DNA of 64,000 bases from Marinospirillum sp035271045 (GCF_035271045.1 NZ_DATESC010000030.1:124001-188000), one strand, 5' to 3'; counted from the stretch's first letter, positions 16,461-25,850 are shown. A program made the numbers and translations. The notes: generated by a model from the sequence alone, not told the origin.

Positions 16461-16495
16461 CTCTCCACCCATTTTCTTACCGTGTGTGAACACCC

Positions 16496-17389
16496 ATGAA
16501 AAATAAACAATATTTTAATGCTTCTAAAAATGTAGTAACAGAAGTTGTGCCAGAAAAAACTGAAAAATTGCAAAAAGTGTTAGCGCGTTCTGGTTTAGGT
16601 TCGCGCCGCGAAATGGAAACAGTGATTGATGCAGGTTTAGTCACTATTAATGGTCGTACCGCTGTTTTGGGTGATCGTATCGGCGAGCAAGATCAAGTCA
16701 CTGTTAAAGGCCGTCCAGTGCAGCTTAAAGCTGAAAGTGATCTACCTCGCAGGGTTATCATGTATAACAAGCCAGAAGGCGAGCTGGTGACGCGTAAGGA
16801 CCCTGAGGGCCGTCGCACGGTGTTTGACCACTTGCCAAAGTTGCGTGGTGAGCGTTGGATTGCGATAGGTCGTTTAGACATTAATACTGCAGGCTTGTTG
16901 TTGTTTACCAATGATGGCGAGCTGGCTAACCGTTTAATGCATCCTTCGCACCAAGTTGAGCGTGAATACGCCGTACGTGTGATGGGTGAAGTCACGGATG
17001 AAATGTTGCAGGCTATGCGCGATGGTGTGATGTTAGAAGATGGCTTGGCCAGTTTTTCTGCCATTCAATTGGTGGGCGGTGAAGGCATTAACGTTTGGTA
17101 CCACGTTGTAATCAATGAAGGGCGTAATCGTGAAGTTCGTCGTTTATGGGAATCACAAGGTGTAACCGTTAGCCGTCTAAAACGCGTTCGCTATGGCAAT
17201 ATTTCTTTAGATAAGCGCACAAAAATGGGTGAGTGGATTGAATTAACGCAAACAGAAGTGGATGACCTTTCTGGTTTGGGTGGCCTTGCTAAGAAAGCAG
17301 TTGAAGCCATACCCACTGGGCGTCCTGGACAAAAAAATCGTGGTCATTCACGTAAACCTGTTCATGCGATTGGTCGTCGAACTAAATAA
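16496..17389 (+). CDS. rluB: 23S rRNA pseudouridine(2605) synthase
   Basis: 297 residues: an N-terminal S4 RNA-binding domain (KLQKVLARSGLGSRREMETVIDAG) and an RsuA-type synthase domain whose catalytic aspartate lies in GRLDINTAGLLLFTNDGEL. The C-terminus is basic and rich in G, K and R (from about residue 270), typical of RluB. It modifies U2605 of 23S rRNA. Last protein gene of the scpAB cluster; the lysine tRNAs follow. Confidence 0.92.
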   Translation: MKNKQYFNASKNVVTEVVPEKTEKLQKVLARSGLGSRREMETVIDAGLVTINGRTAVLGDRIGEQDQVTVKGRPVQLKAESDLPRRVIMYNKPEGELVTRKDPEGRRTVFDHLPKLRGERWIAIGRLDINTAGLLLFTNDGELANRLMHPSHQVEREYAVRVMGEVTDEMLQAMRDGVMLEDGLASFSAIQLVGGEGINVWYHVVINEGRNREVRRLWESQGVTVSRLKRVRYGNISLDKRTKMGEWIELTQTEVDDLSGLGGLAKKAVEAIPTGRPGQKNRGHSRKPVHAIGRRTK

Positions 17390-17425
17390 ATATGCATTAT
17401 TTTAGAATTATTTTGCTTTAAGGGG

Positions 17426-17462
17426 TTGCAATAATCCCCAGAAAAGTTACTATATGCGCCGC
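17426..17462 (+). promoter_or_regulatory. Putative sigma-70 promoter of the tRNA-Lys pair
   Basis: TTGCAA (17426-17431) and TACTAT (17448-17453) are 16 bases apart, followed by a GC-rich GCGCCGCG block (17456-17463) just before the expected start. Such GC-rich discriminators are a hallmark of stringently controlled stable-RNA promoters. Confidence 0.55.
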
Positions 17463-17469
17463 GTTAAGG

Positions 17470-17544
17470 GGGTCGTTAGCTCAGTGGTAGAGCAGTTGGC
17501 TTTTAACCAATTGGTCGAAGGTTCGAATCCCTCACGACCCACCA
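17470..17544 (+). tRNA. tRNA-Lys (anticodon UUU), copy 1
   Basis: 75 bases with encoded CCA. The acceptor stem GGGTCGT pairs with ACGACCC, the anticodon loop is CTTTTAA (anticodon TTT) and the T arm contains GGTTCGAATCC. Identical to the second copy 38 bases downstream. Confidence 0.97.
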
Positions 17545-17582
17545 ACGCAAGCCTAAGTACAGGTTAAAGTACACCCTAATCT

Positions 17583-17657
17583 GGGTCGTTAGCTCAGTGG
17601 TAGAGCAGTTGGCTTTTAACCAATTGGTCGAAGGTTCGAATCCCTCACGACCCACCA
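17583..17657 (+). tRNA. tRNA-Lys (anticodon UUU), copy 2
   Basis: 75 bases, sequence identical to copy 1 including the encoded CCA. It is followed 6 bases later by a terminator, so both copies are probably cut from one transcript. Confidence 0.97.
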
Positions 17658-17663
17658 GATTTT

Positions 17664-17696
17664 AAAAAACCGCCTTATTTTAGGGCGGTTTTTTTT
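17664..17696 (+). terminator. Rho-independent terminator after the tRNA-Lys genes
   Basis: CCGCC (17670-17674) and GGCGG (17684-17688), extended by A6/T8 runs on either side. Confidence 0.9.
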
Positions 17697-17813
17697 ATGC
17701 CTAAATTTTTACACTTTCTACACTACGAATAAGCTTTGTATTGGGTTACGACTTTGGCATTATGCTATCATTCGTTATTAACCCATTATTAAGAACAATG
17801 ATATTCGCCTAAA

Positions 17814-18848
17814 ATGAACAGTGTTTATGATCAGTTATTGGTGCGTGAGCACCTTTCCCACGCGACCCCGTCAGCTAGTCTTTCTGAGATGGATGAAAAT
17901 AGACAGCGTGAACAGGTAAAGCAATTGCTTACTGAGCACAACGCTGTGCTCATTGCACACTATTACACCAGCCCAATCATTCAAGCCTTAGCAGAAGAAA
18001 CGGGCGGCTTTATTGGCGACTCTTTAGAAATGGCGCGTTTTGGTGCAAGGCATCCAGCTCAAACTTTAGTGGTGGCTGGTGTGCGCTTTATGGGCGAAAC
18101 CGCCAAAATCCTTTCGCCTGAAAAACGTGTATTAATGCCAACCTTAGAAGCAACTTGCTCGCTAGACATTGGTTGTGATGTAGATGAATTCAGCCAGTTT
18201 TGTGATGAACACCCTGACCATACAGTGGTTGTGTATGCCAATACTTCAGCAGCGGTAAAAGCGCGTGCTGATTGGGTGGTGACTTCAAGTATCGCTTTGC
18301 AGGTTGTTTCGCATTTACACGAACAAGGTAAAAAAATTCTTTGGGCACCCGACAAGCACTTAGGTGATTATATTTGCCGTCAAACTGGCGCACAAATGCT
18401 CTTGTGGGACGGTGCTTGTATCGTGCATGAAGAATTTAAAGCTAAAGGTATTTTGGATCTTAAAAAAATCCACCCAACTGCAGCGGTGCTGGTTCACCCA
18501 GAATCACCGGCAAGTGTAGTGGATGTTGCCGATGTAACAGGTTCTACCAGCCAGCTATTAAAAGCGGCAGGTGAGTTGCCTAACGATACTTTTATTGTGG
18601 CAACGGATCGCGGTATTTTTTATAAAATGCAGCAACAAAACCCTGCTAAGCGTTTTTTGGAAGCACCAACGGCGGGTAATGGCGCTGCGTGCCGTAGTTG
18701 CGCTCACTGTCCTTGGATGGCAATGAATAGCCTAGAGCGTATGGGACATTCGTTACGTGAGGGTAGCGATGAGATTTTGGTTGCTGCTGAACTGATTCAA
18801 AAAGCGTTAGTGCCGCTGCAAAAAATGCTTGATTTTCCTAAAGATTAA
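17814..18848 (+). CDS. nadA: Quinolinate synthase
   Basis: Condenses iminoaspartate with dihydroxyacetone phosphate to quinolinate in NAD synthesis, using a [4Fe-4S] cluster. 344 residues with LIAHYYTSPIIQALAEETGG (about 44-63), GVRFMGETAKIL, an EATCSLDIGC segment and the C-terminal cluster cysteine region GAACRSCAHCPWMAMN. Stand-alone gene; the minus-strand perM gene ends against it. Confidence 0.95.
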   Translation: MNSVYDQLLVREHLSHATPSASLSEMDENRQREQVKQLLTEHNAVLIAHYYTSPIIQALAEETGGFIGDSLEMARFGARHPAQTLVVAGVRFMGETAKILSPEKRVLMPTLEATCSLDIGCDVDEFSQFCDEHPDHTVVVYANTSAAVKARADWVVTSSIALQVVSHLHEQGKKILWAPDKHLGDYICRQTGAQMLLWDGACIVHEEFKAKGILDLKKIHPTAAVLVHPESPASVVDVADVTGSTSQLLKAAGELPNDTFIVATDRGIFYKMQQQNPAKRFLEAPTAGNGAACRSCAHCPWMAMNSLERMGHSLREGSDEILVAAELIQKALVPLQKMLDFPKD

Positions 18849-18852
18849 ATAC

Positions 18853-18881
18853 AAAAAAAAGGCTGCGATTAAGCAGCCTTT
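18853..18881 (-). terminator. Terminator of the TusA-perM transcript
   Basis: GGCTGC (18861-18866) pairs with GCAGCC (18873-18878). The A run at 18853-18860 becomes a T run on the minus strand, so it serves the minus-strand genes best; three T bases on the plus side may help nadA. Confidence 0.75.
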
Positions 18882-18893
18882 AATTGAATGCGT

Positions 18894-19994
18894 TTAATCT
18901 AGCTGAGCCAGTTGTGCTGGTTGTTTTTCTTCAGGATAAAAAGCCGTGGGCCAAGCATTAAAAATAGCTTTAAACATGGTTGCTAAAGGAATGGCAAAGA
19001 AAACACCCCAGAAGCCCCATAAGCCACCAAAGAAAAGCACTGCTAAAATAATTGAAACTGGATGCAAGTTGACCGCTTCAGAAAAGAGTAGGGGCACTAA
19101 CACGTTTCCGTCTAGGGCCTGAATCACTCCATAAACGCCTATTACCCACATAAATTCACTGCTAAATCCAAACTGAAAGAAAGCCACTAAAGCTATTGGC
19201 AAGGTTGCTACCGTTGCGCCTATGTAAGGCACTAATACTGATAACCCTACCAAAAGTGCGAGTAGTTCGGCGTAATTTAATCCTAAAAACATAAAGCTAA
19301 CCCAGCTAACCGTTGCCACAACAATGATTTCTAATGCCTTGCCACGAATATAATTGGCTATTTGAGCATCAATTTCATGCCAAACTTGCGTCATCAGCGT
19401 TCTTTTTCTAGGCATTAATGAAGTAATAAAACTAACAAGCTGGCGCTTATCTTTCAGCATGAAAAATACTAAAATGGGTACTAGAATTAGGTAAATTAAT
19501 GAAGCAATTAAATTAGGAATGCTGGCGAGTGAAAAAGATACCAAGGTTTGCCCCAGCATTCGCATATCATTCACGGCTTCGTTAAGTAGATTACTGGCTT
19601 GCTGTTGGGTAATTAGCTGTGGATAAGCTTTGTGCAGTTGATCGATCCAAACTTGCATGGCCTTAACCATAACTGGAAGCTCGCGCGCTAAGCTTAATGA
19701 TTGATTCCATAGCAGCGGAAAAATCCAAAAAATAAGTGTTAGCAAAATGCCCATAAACAAACTAAAAGCCAGCAAAACAGCTAAAAATTCAGGTACTTTG
19801 AAGTACTTTTTTAAAGGCGTTATTATCCCTTGTAGCAAATAAGAAAAAACGATGGCGCTTAAAAAAGGCAGTAACATAGCGCCAAAGAAAAACAATGCCG
19901 TAAAGAAAAAACCGATAAGCAGCGCAAAAATAACGGCTTCCTCATCAGAAAAATAACGGTGTAGCCAGTTAAGTGTTACATCACGAAAAGACAT
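18894..19994 (-). CDS. perM: AI-2E family permease (PerM-like)
   Basis: 366-residue inner membrane protein of the AI-2E transporter/PerM superfamily. Several long hydrophobic helices, the conserved LVPILVFFMLKDKRQL segment near the middle and the late DGNVLVPLLFSEAVNLHPVSIILAVL region identify it. Family members export autoinducer-2, sodium or unknown substrates; no evidence here separates these. The start lies one base after the stop of the TusA-like gene, so the two are co-transcribed. Confidence 0.85.
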   Translation of the reverse strand: MSFRDVTLNWLHRYFSDEEAVIFALLIGFFFTALFFFGAMLLPFLSAIVFSYLLQGIITPLKKYFKVPEFLAVLLAFSLFMGILLTLIFWIFPLLWNQSLSLARELPVMVKAMQVWIDQLHKAYPQLITQQQASNLLNEAVNDMRMLGQTLVSFSLASIPNLIASLIYLILVPILVFFMLKDKRQLVSFITSLMPRKRTLMTQVWHEIDAQIANYIRGKALEIIVVATVSWVSFMFLGLNYAELLALLVGLSVLVPYIGATVATLPIALVAFFQFGFSSEFMWVIGVYGVIQALDGNVLVPLLFSEAVNLHPVSIILAVLFFGGLWGFWGVFFAIPLATMFKAIFNAWPTAFYPEEKQPAQLAQLD

Positions 19995-19995
19995 T

Positions 19996-20238
19996 TTATT
20001 CTCCTTTTTGTAATAAAAAGTGGAAGGTGTTACCTAGTTTTTTACGGCTAACTAATTGGTGTTTACTTAATTCGGCATAGCTTGCAAAATCATTCCAAGA
20101 ACCAGGGTCAGTGGTTTGCACAAACAACACTTGGCCGATACTTAACGTGTTAAGGCATTGTTTTGCTTTAAGCAAAGGCAAAGGGCAACTAAGGTTACGA
20201 GTATCTAAATACTGGTCATAACTATCTTCTGAATTCAT
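19996..20238 (-). CDS. TusA/SirA-like sulfur-carrier family protein
   Basis: 80 residues with the defining LSCPLPLLKAKQCL motif, where the cysteine of CPxP (about residue 18) is the persulfide carrier in TusA. In Pseudomonas the homologue at this locus has been tied to molybdenum-cofactor and tRNA sulfur modification. Divergent from bepA, 64 bases away, and upstream of perM in the same transcript. Confidence 0.85.
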   Translation of the reverse strand: MNSEDSYDQYLDTRNLSCPLPLLKAKQCLNTLSIGQVLFVQTTDPGSWNDFASYAELSKHQLVSRKKLGNTFHFLLQKGE

Positions 20239-20302
20239 GAGGCTTAACCTTGTCTTATAAGAAATGTTTTGATACCCAAGCCATTACCAGAAAAAACTAA
20301 TA

Positions 20303-21751
20303 ATGCATCAAAATAACCCATTGATTTATCTAGCGTTTGCTTTGCTTATTTTTATTCCGCAACAAAGTATAACAGCAGAAGGGCCAGAATTGCCTAGTCT
20401 TGGTTTGTCTAGTTTTTACGATATTAGCCTTAACCAAGAAAAGCTGTTGGGGCAGGGTTGGCTGCGGCAATTTCGTTCACAAACTAAGTTGTATGACGAT
20501 CCTTTAACGCAAGATTATACTGAGCGCTTAATTCAAAGCCTAGCCACTTGGAATCGTCACCTTGAAGAGAAGTCGTTAGATGTATTATTGGTTGATCAGC
20601 GCCAGTTAAATGCTTTTGCTGTGCCTGGTGGTGTCGTAGGGATTAATACTGGGCTGTTTACTTTTGCGCCTTATGAAGATGAGTTTGTTTCTGTTATTGC
20701 TCATGAATTAGCGCACATTAGTCAGCGGCATTTTGCGCGGCGAGTACAAGCTTCGCAAGATGTGCAATGGAAAACGATGGCCGGTTTATTGGCTGGTATT
20801 CTAGTGGCTAGCCAAGGTCATGCCAATGCAGGTATTGCCGCTATTGCTGGTACTCAAGCAGCCGCTATTCAAAATCAGCTGGCTTGGAGTCGTGGCTATG
20901 AACAAGAGGCCGACCGTATTGGTATGGAAACCCTTGTTGCAGCAGGTTATTCGCCTGAAGCCATGCCACAAATGTTTGCACAAATGCAGCGCATTGCTAG
21001 CCTAAGTGGCAGGCCGCCCGAGTTTCTTTTAACTCACCCTTTAACGGAATCGCGCATTGCTGATGTTCAGGCACGCGCCGATCAGCAATCTAAACAGGTA
21101 GCGCGAATTGCTGGTAAAGATTATGAAATGATTCGGGCGCGGGTAATTTTTCACCAATACGCCAACCCTGATGATGCCTATAGCTTATTTTCACGCCAAC
21201 AAAATTCAACAGAGTCTTTGCAATATGCTAATGCATTGCGTGCTAAATCTAATAAAAAACTGGATGAGTATTTGGCGCTTATAGCTGATTTGGCGAATCA
21301 AGCGCCGGATTGGTTATTGATGCAGTATTTGTATGCCGAAGCCTTAGCTGAAATAGAGCGTGGGGATGCTGCTATCAATAAGCTGGATGATTTGTTGCTT
21401 TATGCACCCAGTTATTACCCAGCACAACAGCTACGGGCAGATGTTTTTAGTCGCCAGCAACAGTGGAGTCAAGCCTTGCGTGTGTTGCAGCAGCTAAGTC
21501 AAGCTCGCCCTAAAGACCCTGCTGTCTGGTTTCAGCTAGCAGAAGCAGCCGGTAAAGTTGATAAACAAATTCAACTACATCGCGCTAGGGCAGAATACTT
21601 TCAATTGAATGGGCAGTTTAAACAAGCCTTTACACAACTGGATTTAGCGTTAGAACAAGCTCGTTTACAAAATCAGCCTTGGGTGGTGCAGTCGTCCATT
21701 CGTGAGCGGCGTAGGGAATTAGAAAACCTACGCAGCTTAATGGAAATGTAG
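20303..21751 (+). CDS. bepA: Periplasmic M48 metalloprotease BepA-like with TPR domain
   Basis: Outer membrane protein assembly quality-control factor: a protease/chaperone that handles LptD and BamA substrates. 482 residues: signal peptide (to about residue 25), zinc protease domain with HELAH (His134, Glu135, His138) and the downstream EQEADRIG motif that gives the third ligand, then a helical tetratricopeptide half from about 290. Position next to bcp, dapA and bamC matches the Pseudomonas locus. Confidence 0.9.
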   Translation: MHQNNPLIYLAFALLIFIPQQSITAEGPELPSLGLSSFYDISLNQEKLLGQGWLRQFRSQTKLYDDPLTQDYTERLIQSLATWNRHLEEKSLDVLLVDQRQLNAFAVPGGVVGINTGLFTFAPYEDEFVSVIAHELAHISQRHFARRVQASQDVQWKTMAGLLAGILVASQGHANAGIAAIAGTQAAAIQNQLAWSRGYEQEADRIGMETLVAAGYSPEAMPQMFAQMQRIASLSGRPPEFLLTHPLTESRIADVQARADQQSKQVARIAGKDYEMIRARVIFHQYANPDDAYSLFSRQQNSTESLQYANALRAKSNKKLDEYLALIADLANQAPDWLLMQYLYAEALAEIERGDAAINKLDDLLLYAPSYYPAQQLRADVFSRQQQWSQALRVLQQLSQARPKDPAVWFQLAEAAGKVDKQIQLHRARAEYFQLNGQFKQAFTQLDLALEQARLQNQPWVVQSSIRERRRELENLRSLMEM

Positions 21752-21770
21752 TTTGAGTTTGCTGCCGCTA

Positions 21771-22232
21771 TTAGCTTTTAACCGCTGCTAGCACTGCTTG
21801 AACGTGCCCAGCTACTTTAACTTTACGCCATTCTTTAACCAGCTTACCGGTCTCATCAATTAAAAAGGTGCTGCGTTCAATGCCCATGTATTCTTTGCCA
21901 AACAGCTTTTTTAGTTTCAGCACATCAAACAATTGGCACAAGGCTTCGTCTTCGTCACTGATTAATTCAAAAGGATAGCTTTGTTTAGCTTTGAATTTTT
22001 CGTGGCTTTTAAGGCTATCCCGCGAGATGCCAAAAATTTCAGTATTGGCGGCTTGAAATTCGTTGTATAAGTCACGAAAGTTACCACCTTGGGTGGTACA
22101 ACCGGGCGTGCTATCTTTAGGGTAAAAATACAACACAAGCTTTTTACCTTGCAATGCCGTTAAAGCAACTTGCTGATTGCTGGTTGCGGCTGCGGTGAAA
22201 TTAGGGACTGTTTGATTTAGCGTTAAGCTCAT
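21771..22232 (-). CDS. bcp: Thiol peroxidase Bcp (atypical Prx, 1-Cys form)
   Basis: Reduces hydroperoxides in the cytoplasm. 153 residues: LYFYPKDSTPGCTTQGGNFRD carries the peroxidatic cysteine (Cys46 region). E. coli-type Bcp has a resolving cysteine five residues later (CTTEAC); here that place is glycine, so this is a 1-Cys type that must use an external thiol. Convergent with bepA. Confidence 0.92.
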   Translation of the reverse strand: MSLTLNQTVPNFTAAATSNQQVALTALQGKKLVLYFYPKDSTPGCTTQGGNFRDLYNEFQAANTEIFGISRDSLKSHEKFKAKQSYPFELISDEDEALCQLFDVLKLKKLFGKEYMGIERSTFLIDETGKLVKEWRKVKVAGHVQAVLAAVKS

Positions 22233-22360
22233 GTTTTAGCTCCGTTATTCAATAAATTAACGTTAAATATAGCACAGGCTCAATTTTCTGCTTGAGACAA
22301 AGTGCCTGAGGCGTGACAATAGAGCACAGGTTTTATTTCTGAATTTTTTGGAGAAGCGGC

Positions 22361-23245
22361 ATGATTAAAGGCAGCCTAGTAGCTTTGGTAACGCCCATGA
22401 CAGTGCAAGGCGAGGTTGATTGGCCTGCATTGGATCGTTTGGTAGACTTCCACCTAGAAAACGGTACCGACGGTATAGTTGCCGCTGGAACAACGGGTGA
22501 ACCTTCTACCTTAAGTTTTGAAGAACACTTTGAGGTTATTCGCAAAGTTGTGGCAAGGGTTGATGGTAAAATTCCCGTGATTGCTGGTACAGGTTCTAAC
22601 TCAACTAAAGAAGCGATTGCGCTCACCCGTTACGCTAATAAAGTAGGCGTTGATTATTGCTTAATCAGCACACCTTACTACAACAAACCCACGCAAGAAG
22701 GCTTGTACCTACACTATAAAGCCATTGCTGAAGCCAGTGATTTACCGATTATTCTTTACAATGTGCCCGGCCGTACTGCAGTTGATATGCACAATGAAAC
22801 AGTATTACGCCTTGCTCAGCTTGATAAAATTGTCGCTTTAAAAGATGCAACGGGCGACTTAGAGCGTGGCAAAGTATTGATTGATGCCGTTGCAGGCACG
22901 GATTTTCAGATTTTTTCAGGCGATGATGCCACCGCTTGTGAATTAATTTTAATGGGCGGCAGCGGTAATATCTCTGTGACTGCTAACGTTGCACCTAAGC
23001 AAATGCACGAAATGTGTGCAGCAGCGATGGCGGGCGACAGCAGCAAAGCGCATCAAATTAATACCCGTTTAATGCCTTTAAACACGGGCTTGTTTGTTGA
23101 ATCTAATCCGATTCCTACCAAGTGGGCGCTTTACGATATGGGCTTAATTGATATCGGTATTCGTTTACCGCTAACGCCTTTATCGACCAAATACCACACC
23201 ACTATTCATGAAGCCTTACAGTTGGCTGGAGTTTTACAAAAATGA
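22361..23245 (+). CDS. dapA: 4-hydroxy-tetrahydrodipicolinate synthase
   Basis: First committed enzyme of lysine/diaminopimelate synthesis, joining pyruvate and aspartate semialdehyde. 294 residues with the GTTGEPSTLSFEEH motif near residue 43, YYNKPTQEG, the Tyr of ILYNVPGRT and the Schiff-base lysine at Lys161 in VALKDATGD. Overlaps bamC by four bases. The usual Pseudomonas neighbour gcvR is absent. Confidence 0.96.
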   Translation: MIKGSLVALVTPMTVQGEVDWPALDRLVDFHLENGTDGIVAAGTTGEPSTLSFEEHFEVIRKVVARVDGKIPVIAGTGSNSTKEAIALTRYANKVGVDYCLISTPYYNKPTQEGLYLHYKAIAEASDLPIILYNVPGRTAVDMHNETVLRLAQLDKIVALKDATGDLERGKVLIDAVAGTDFQIFSGDDATACELILMGGSGNISVTANVAPKQMHEMCAAAMAGDSSKAHQINTRLMPLNTGLFVESNPIPTKWALYDMGLIDIGIRLPLTPLSTKYHTTIHEALQLAGVLQK

Positions 23246-24243
23246 CGCTAGCCAAACTGCCGTTGCGCCTGTTTATACCGCCTTTACTGTTGCTAGTAGG
23301 GCTAACAGCCGGTTGCAGCAGCAGTGAGTACCGTGATCGTAATAGTGACTATCACCAAGCTCATCAGGTAAAAAATGACTTACCTGCTAATTATTCTGAG
23401 CATGATGTAATGCCCATTGCTGAGGCTAACCGTAGTTTTAATGAGTCTCAGCTAAAAGCACCTCGTCCTGAGTCGTTAAGGGTGATGAATGAAACGGAAG
23501 GTTTAGTCACTGAACGGGTTGATGAGCAAGGTGCTTGGCTGTTGGTAATGCGTAGCCCCAGTGAAGTGTGGACTAGCTTACGTGCTTTTGCTGAAAGCCT
23601 TGATGTAGCGATGGTTTCGGCAAGTCCACGCCGTGGCGAATTAACCCTTGCCGCTGATTCAGAGAGTCGATTACCTGCACAGCGCATGGATTTACGCCAA
23701 GGTGTACGCCGTGGCACGTCAGAGATACGTTTAAATTCGTATGAAGCTGGTAGAAATTTGCCTTGGAGTGATTATGACCGTAGCCGCCTTAAATCTTTAG
23801 CTGAGTTTTTGATCGCTAGTTTAAGTGAAGGTAGCCACAGCGTTTCTTTGCAGGCGCAATCGCTACAAGACAATCAGCTGGTGCGCTTAACCGACCGCGA
23901 TGATAGGCAAGTATTGGTGATGCAACTGGAATACGAACGCGCCTGGGCAGAACTGGTGAACCTTTTAGACGATAAGTTTACCGACGATTGGCAAATGCTT
24001 GAAGACATTAACCGCAGCGAAGGCCGTTTATACATTCGCTATGTGCCCCAAGACTTGCGCCCTTCTGGTTTTTTTGCTCGCCTCTTTAGCCGTGGCCCTA
24101 AGCCAGAAGAACACCATTATCAACTTTATTTAACCGAGTACAGTCAAGAGCTGGATCTGGTACTGGACATTAGCCCAAACCAAGCAGCACCGTCAGCGGT
24201 TGAATCAGAGTTATTAACTTGGCTAGAGCGGCAGTTGCGTTGA
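23242..24243 (+). CDS. bamC: Outer membrane assembly lipoprotein BamC
   Basis: Lipoprotein subunit of the BAM complex. 333 residues, with lipobox LTAGC at about 24-28 (Cys is the lipidated residue), an unstructured N-terminal stretch, then two helix-grip domains (about 110-210 and 225-333). It follows dapA by a start/stop overlap, as in E. coli and Pseudomonas. Confidence 0.85.
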   Translation: MTLAKLPLRLFIPPLLLLVGLTAGCSSSEYRDRNSDYHQAHQVKNDLPANYSEHDVMPIAEANRSFNESQLKAPRPESLRVMNETEGLVTERVDEQGAWLLVMRSPSEVWTSLRAFAESLDVAMVSASPRRGELTLAADSESRLPAQRMDLRQGVRRGTSEIRLNSYEAGRNLPWSDYDRSRLKSLAEFLIASLSEGSHSVSLQAQSLQDNQLVRLTDRDDRQVLVMQLEYERAWAELVNLLDDKFTDDWQMLEDINRSEGRLYIRYVPQDLRPSGFFARLFSRGPKPEEHHYQLYLTEYSQELDLVLDISPNQAAPSAVESELLTWLERQLR

Positions 24244-25025
24244 GGAAAAGTCGCAAAATCAGGTTTGCTTCATTGGGTAGCGGTAGTCAAGGTAATGCTA
24301 CTTTGGTTAGTTGTGGCAGCACCCATGTGTTGATTGACTGTGGTTTTGCGATGAAAGAAACAACACGCCGTTTGCAGCGTCTAGGTTTAGAACCTGAACA
24401 ACTAACTGCTGTGTTAATTACCCATGAACACACCGACCATATTGCCGGTGCAGGTGCGTTGGTAAGGCGTTATCAGTTGCCTTTATACACCTCCAGTGGC
24501 ACTAACAATTCTGGCCGTATTAAAGGCGAAATACCCGATTGGCGTGGCATCAATCCAGAAGCGGCTTTTGCGATTAATGATTTAGAAATTTGCCCCGTTA
24601 CTGTGCCACATGATGCACGAGAACCAATTCAATTTGTAATCAGTGACGGTGCTAATCGTTTAGGTGTTTTAACCGACTTGGGTAGCATTACACCCCATGT
24701 ATTACGCCATTTTAGTGGTTGTCAAGCTTTGGTATTAGAGGCTAATCATGATCCAGTATTGCTGGCGCGTGGCCCTTATCCTGCTTCGCTAAAGCAACGC
24801 GTGGGGGGTGATTTCGGTCATTTAAGCAATCAGCAGGCGGCTGATTTTTTAACGCAAATCGACACTAAGCATTTAACCCATCTAGTCGCTTCACATTTAA
24901 GCGAGCAAAATAACCAACCTTACTTGGCTTGTACAAGGCTAGCTGAAGCCATTAATACTACGCCTGACTGGGTTGCTTTGGCAGATCAGGCAGAGGGTTT
25001 TGGTTGGCGTGATATTCAAGCTTAG
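24240..25025 (+). CDS. Metallo-beta-lactamase fold hydrolase
   Basis: 261 residues from a TTG at 24240 that overlaps the bamC stop; no ATG is available. A start at 24219 is possible but lies deeper in bamC. The metal motif HEHTDH spans His62 to His67, with further HD and DLGSI motifs; GSGSQGNATLV at the N-terminus is typical of the YycJ/VicX subgroup, whose members act on nucleic acid ends. Specific substrate unknown. Between bamC and purC. Confidence 0.85.
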   Translation: MRKSRKIRFASLGSGSQGNATLVSCGSTHVLIDCGFAMKETTRRLQRLGLEPEQLTAVLITHEHTDHIAGAGALVRRYQLPLYTSSGTNNSGRIKGEIPDWRGINPEAAFAINDLEICPVTVPHDAREPIQFVISDGANRLGVLTDLGSITPHVLRHFSGCQALVLEANHDPVLLARGPYPASLKQRVGGDFGHLSNQQAADFLTQIDTKHLTHLVASHLSEQNNQPYLACTRLAEAINTTPDWVALADQAEGFGWRDIQA

Positions 25026-25085
25026 TATTTTTGTTTACTCTGTTATTTTTAACCTAATCAATGACCTACCTTTTCGGAGAAATTT

Positions 25086-25799
25086 GTGGAAAAGCGCGAA
25101 GAACTTTATGCAGGTAAAGCCAAGTCTGTTTATAAAACGGATGATGCTGACTTATTAATCATGCACTTTCGTGATGATACCAGTGCTTTTGATGGTAAGA
25201 AAAAAGAACAGCTAGAACGTAAAGGCAAGGTAAACAATATTTTTAACGCCTTTATTATGGAAAAATTAAAAGAAGCAGGCATTCCTACCCACTTTGAAAA
25301 ACGCTTAAATGACCGTGATTCTTTAGTTAAATGCATGAAGATGATGCCGGTAGAATGCGTAGTGCGTAATATCAGTGCAGGCAGTTTAGTGCGCCGTTTA
25401 GGTGTGGAAGAAGGCTTAGAACTAAGCCCACCCACCTATGAATTATTCTTAAAAAATGATGCACAAGGCGATCCGATGATTAACGAAGCCTTGTGTATTA
25501 CTTTTGGTTGGGCAACACAGCCTCAACTTGATGAAATGAAAGTGCTTACTTATAAAGTAAATACGATTTTAAAGCAGTTGTTTGATGCTGCTGGAATGCT
25601 GTTGGTTGACTATAAATTAGAGTTTGGTATTTTCAAAGGTAACGTTGTTTTAGGTGATGAATTTTCACCCGATGGTTGCCGCTTATGGGATAAAACCACC
25701 CGTGAAAAACTTGACAAAGACCGTTTTCGCCAAGGTTTGGGTGGCGTGGTTGAAGCCTATGAAGAAGTGGGTCGTCGTTTAGGTATTAACTTCGACTAG
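25086..25799 (+). CDS. purC: SAICAR synthase
   Basis: Phosphoribosylaminoimidazole-succinocarboxamide synthase of purine synthesis. 237 residues starting with GTG (CGGAGAA upstream); KREELYAGKAKSVYKTDD, VECVVRNISAGSLVRR and DYKLEFGIFKG are family landmarks. Follows the MBL hydrolase, 60 bases away. Confidence 0.96.
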   Translation: MEKREELYAGKAKSVYKTDDADLLIMHFRDDTSAFDGKKKEQLERKGKVNNIFNAFIMEKLKEAGIPTHFEKRLNDRDSLVKCMKMMPVECVVRNISAGSLVRRLGVEEGLELSPPTYELFLKNDAQGDPMINEALCITFGWATQPQLDEMKVLTYKVNTILKQLFDAAGMLLVDYKLEFGIFKGNVVLGDEFSPDGCRLWDKTTREKLDKDRFRQGLGGVVEAYEEVGRRLGINFD

Positions 25800-25814
25800 G
25801 CTTTTTTGGGTTTA

Positions 25815-25850
25815 AGAAGTGATGGCTGTTAGTAAACAGTTATCACTTCT
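25815..25850. repeat. Inverted repeat between convergent purC and trmO
   Basis: AGAAGTGAT (25815-25823) and ATCACTTCT (25842-25850) are perfect complements with an inner CTGTT/AACAG stem. It covers the last codons of trmO. No T run on either side, so a role as terminator is unproven. Confidence 0.45.
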
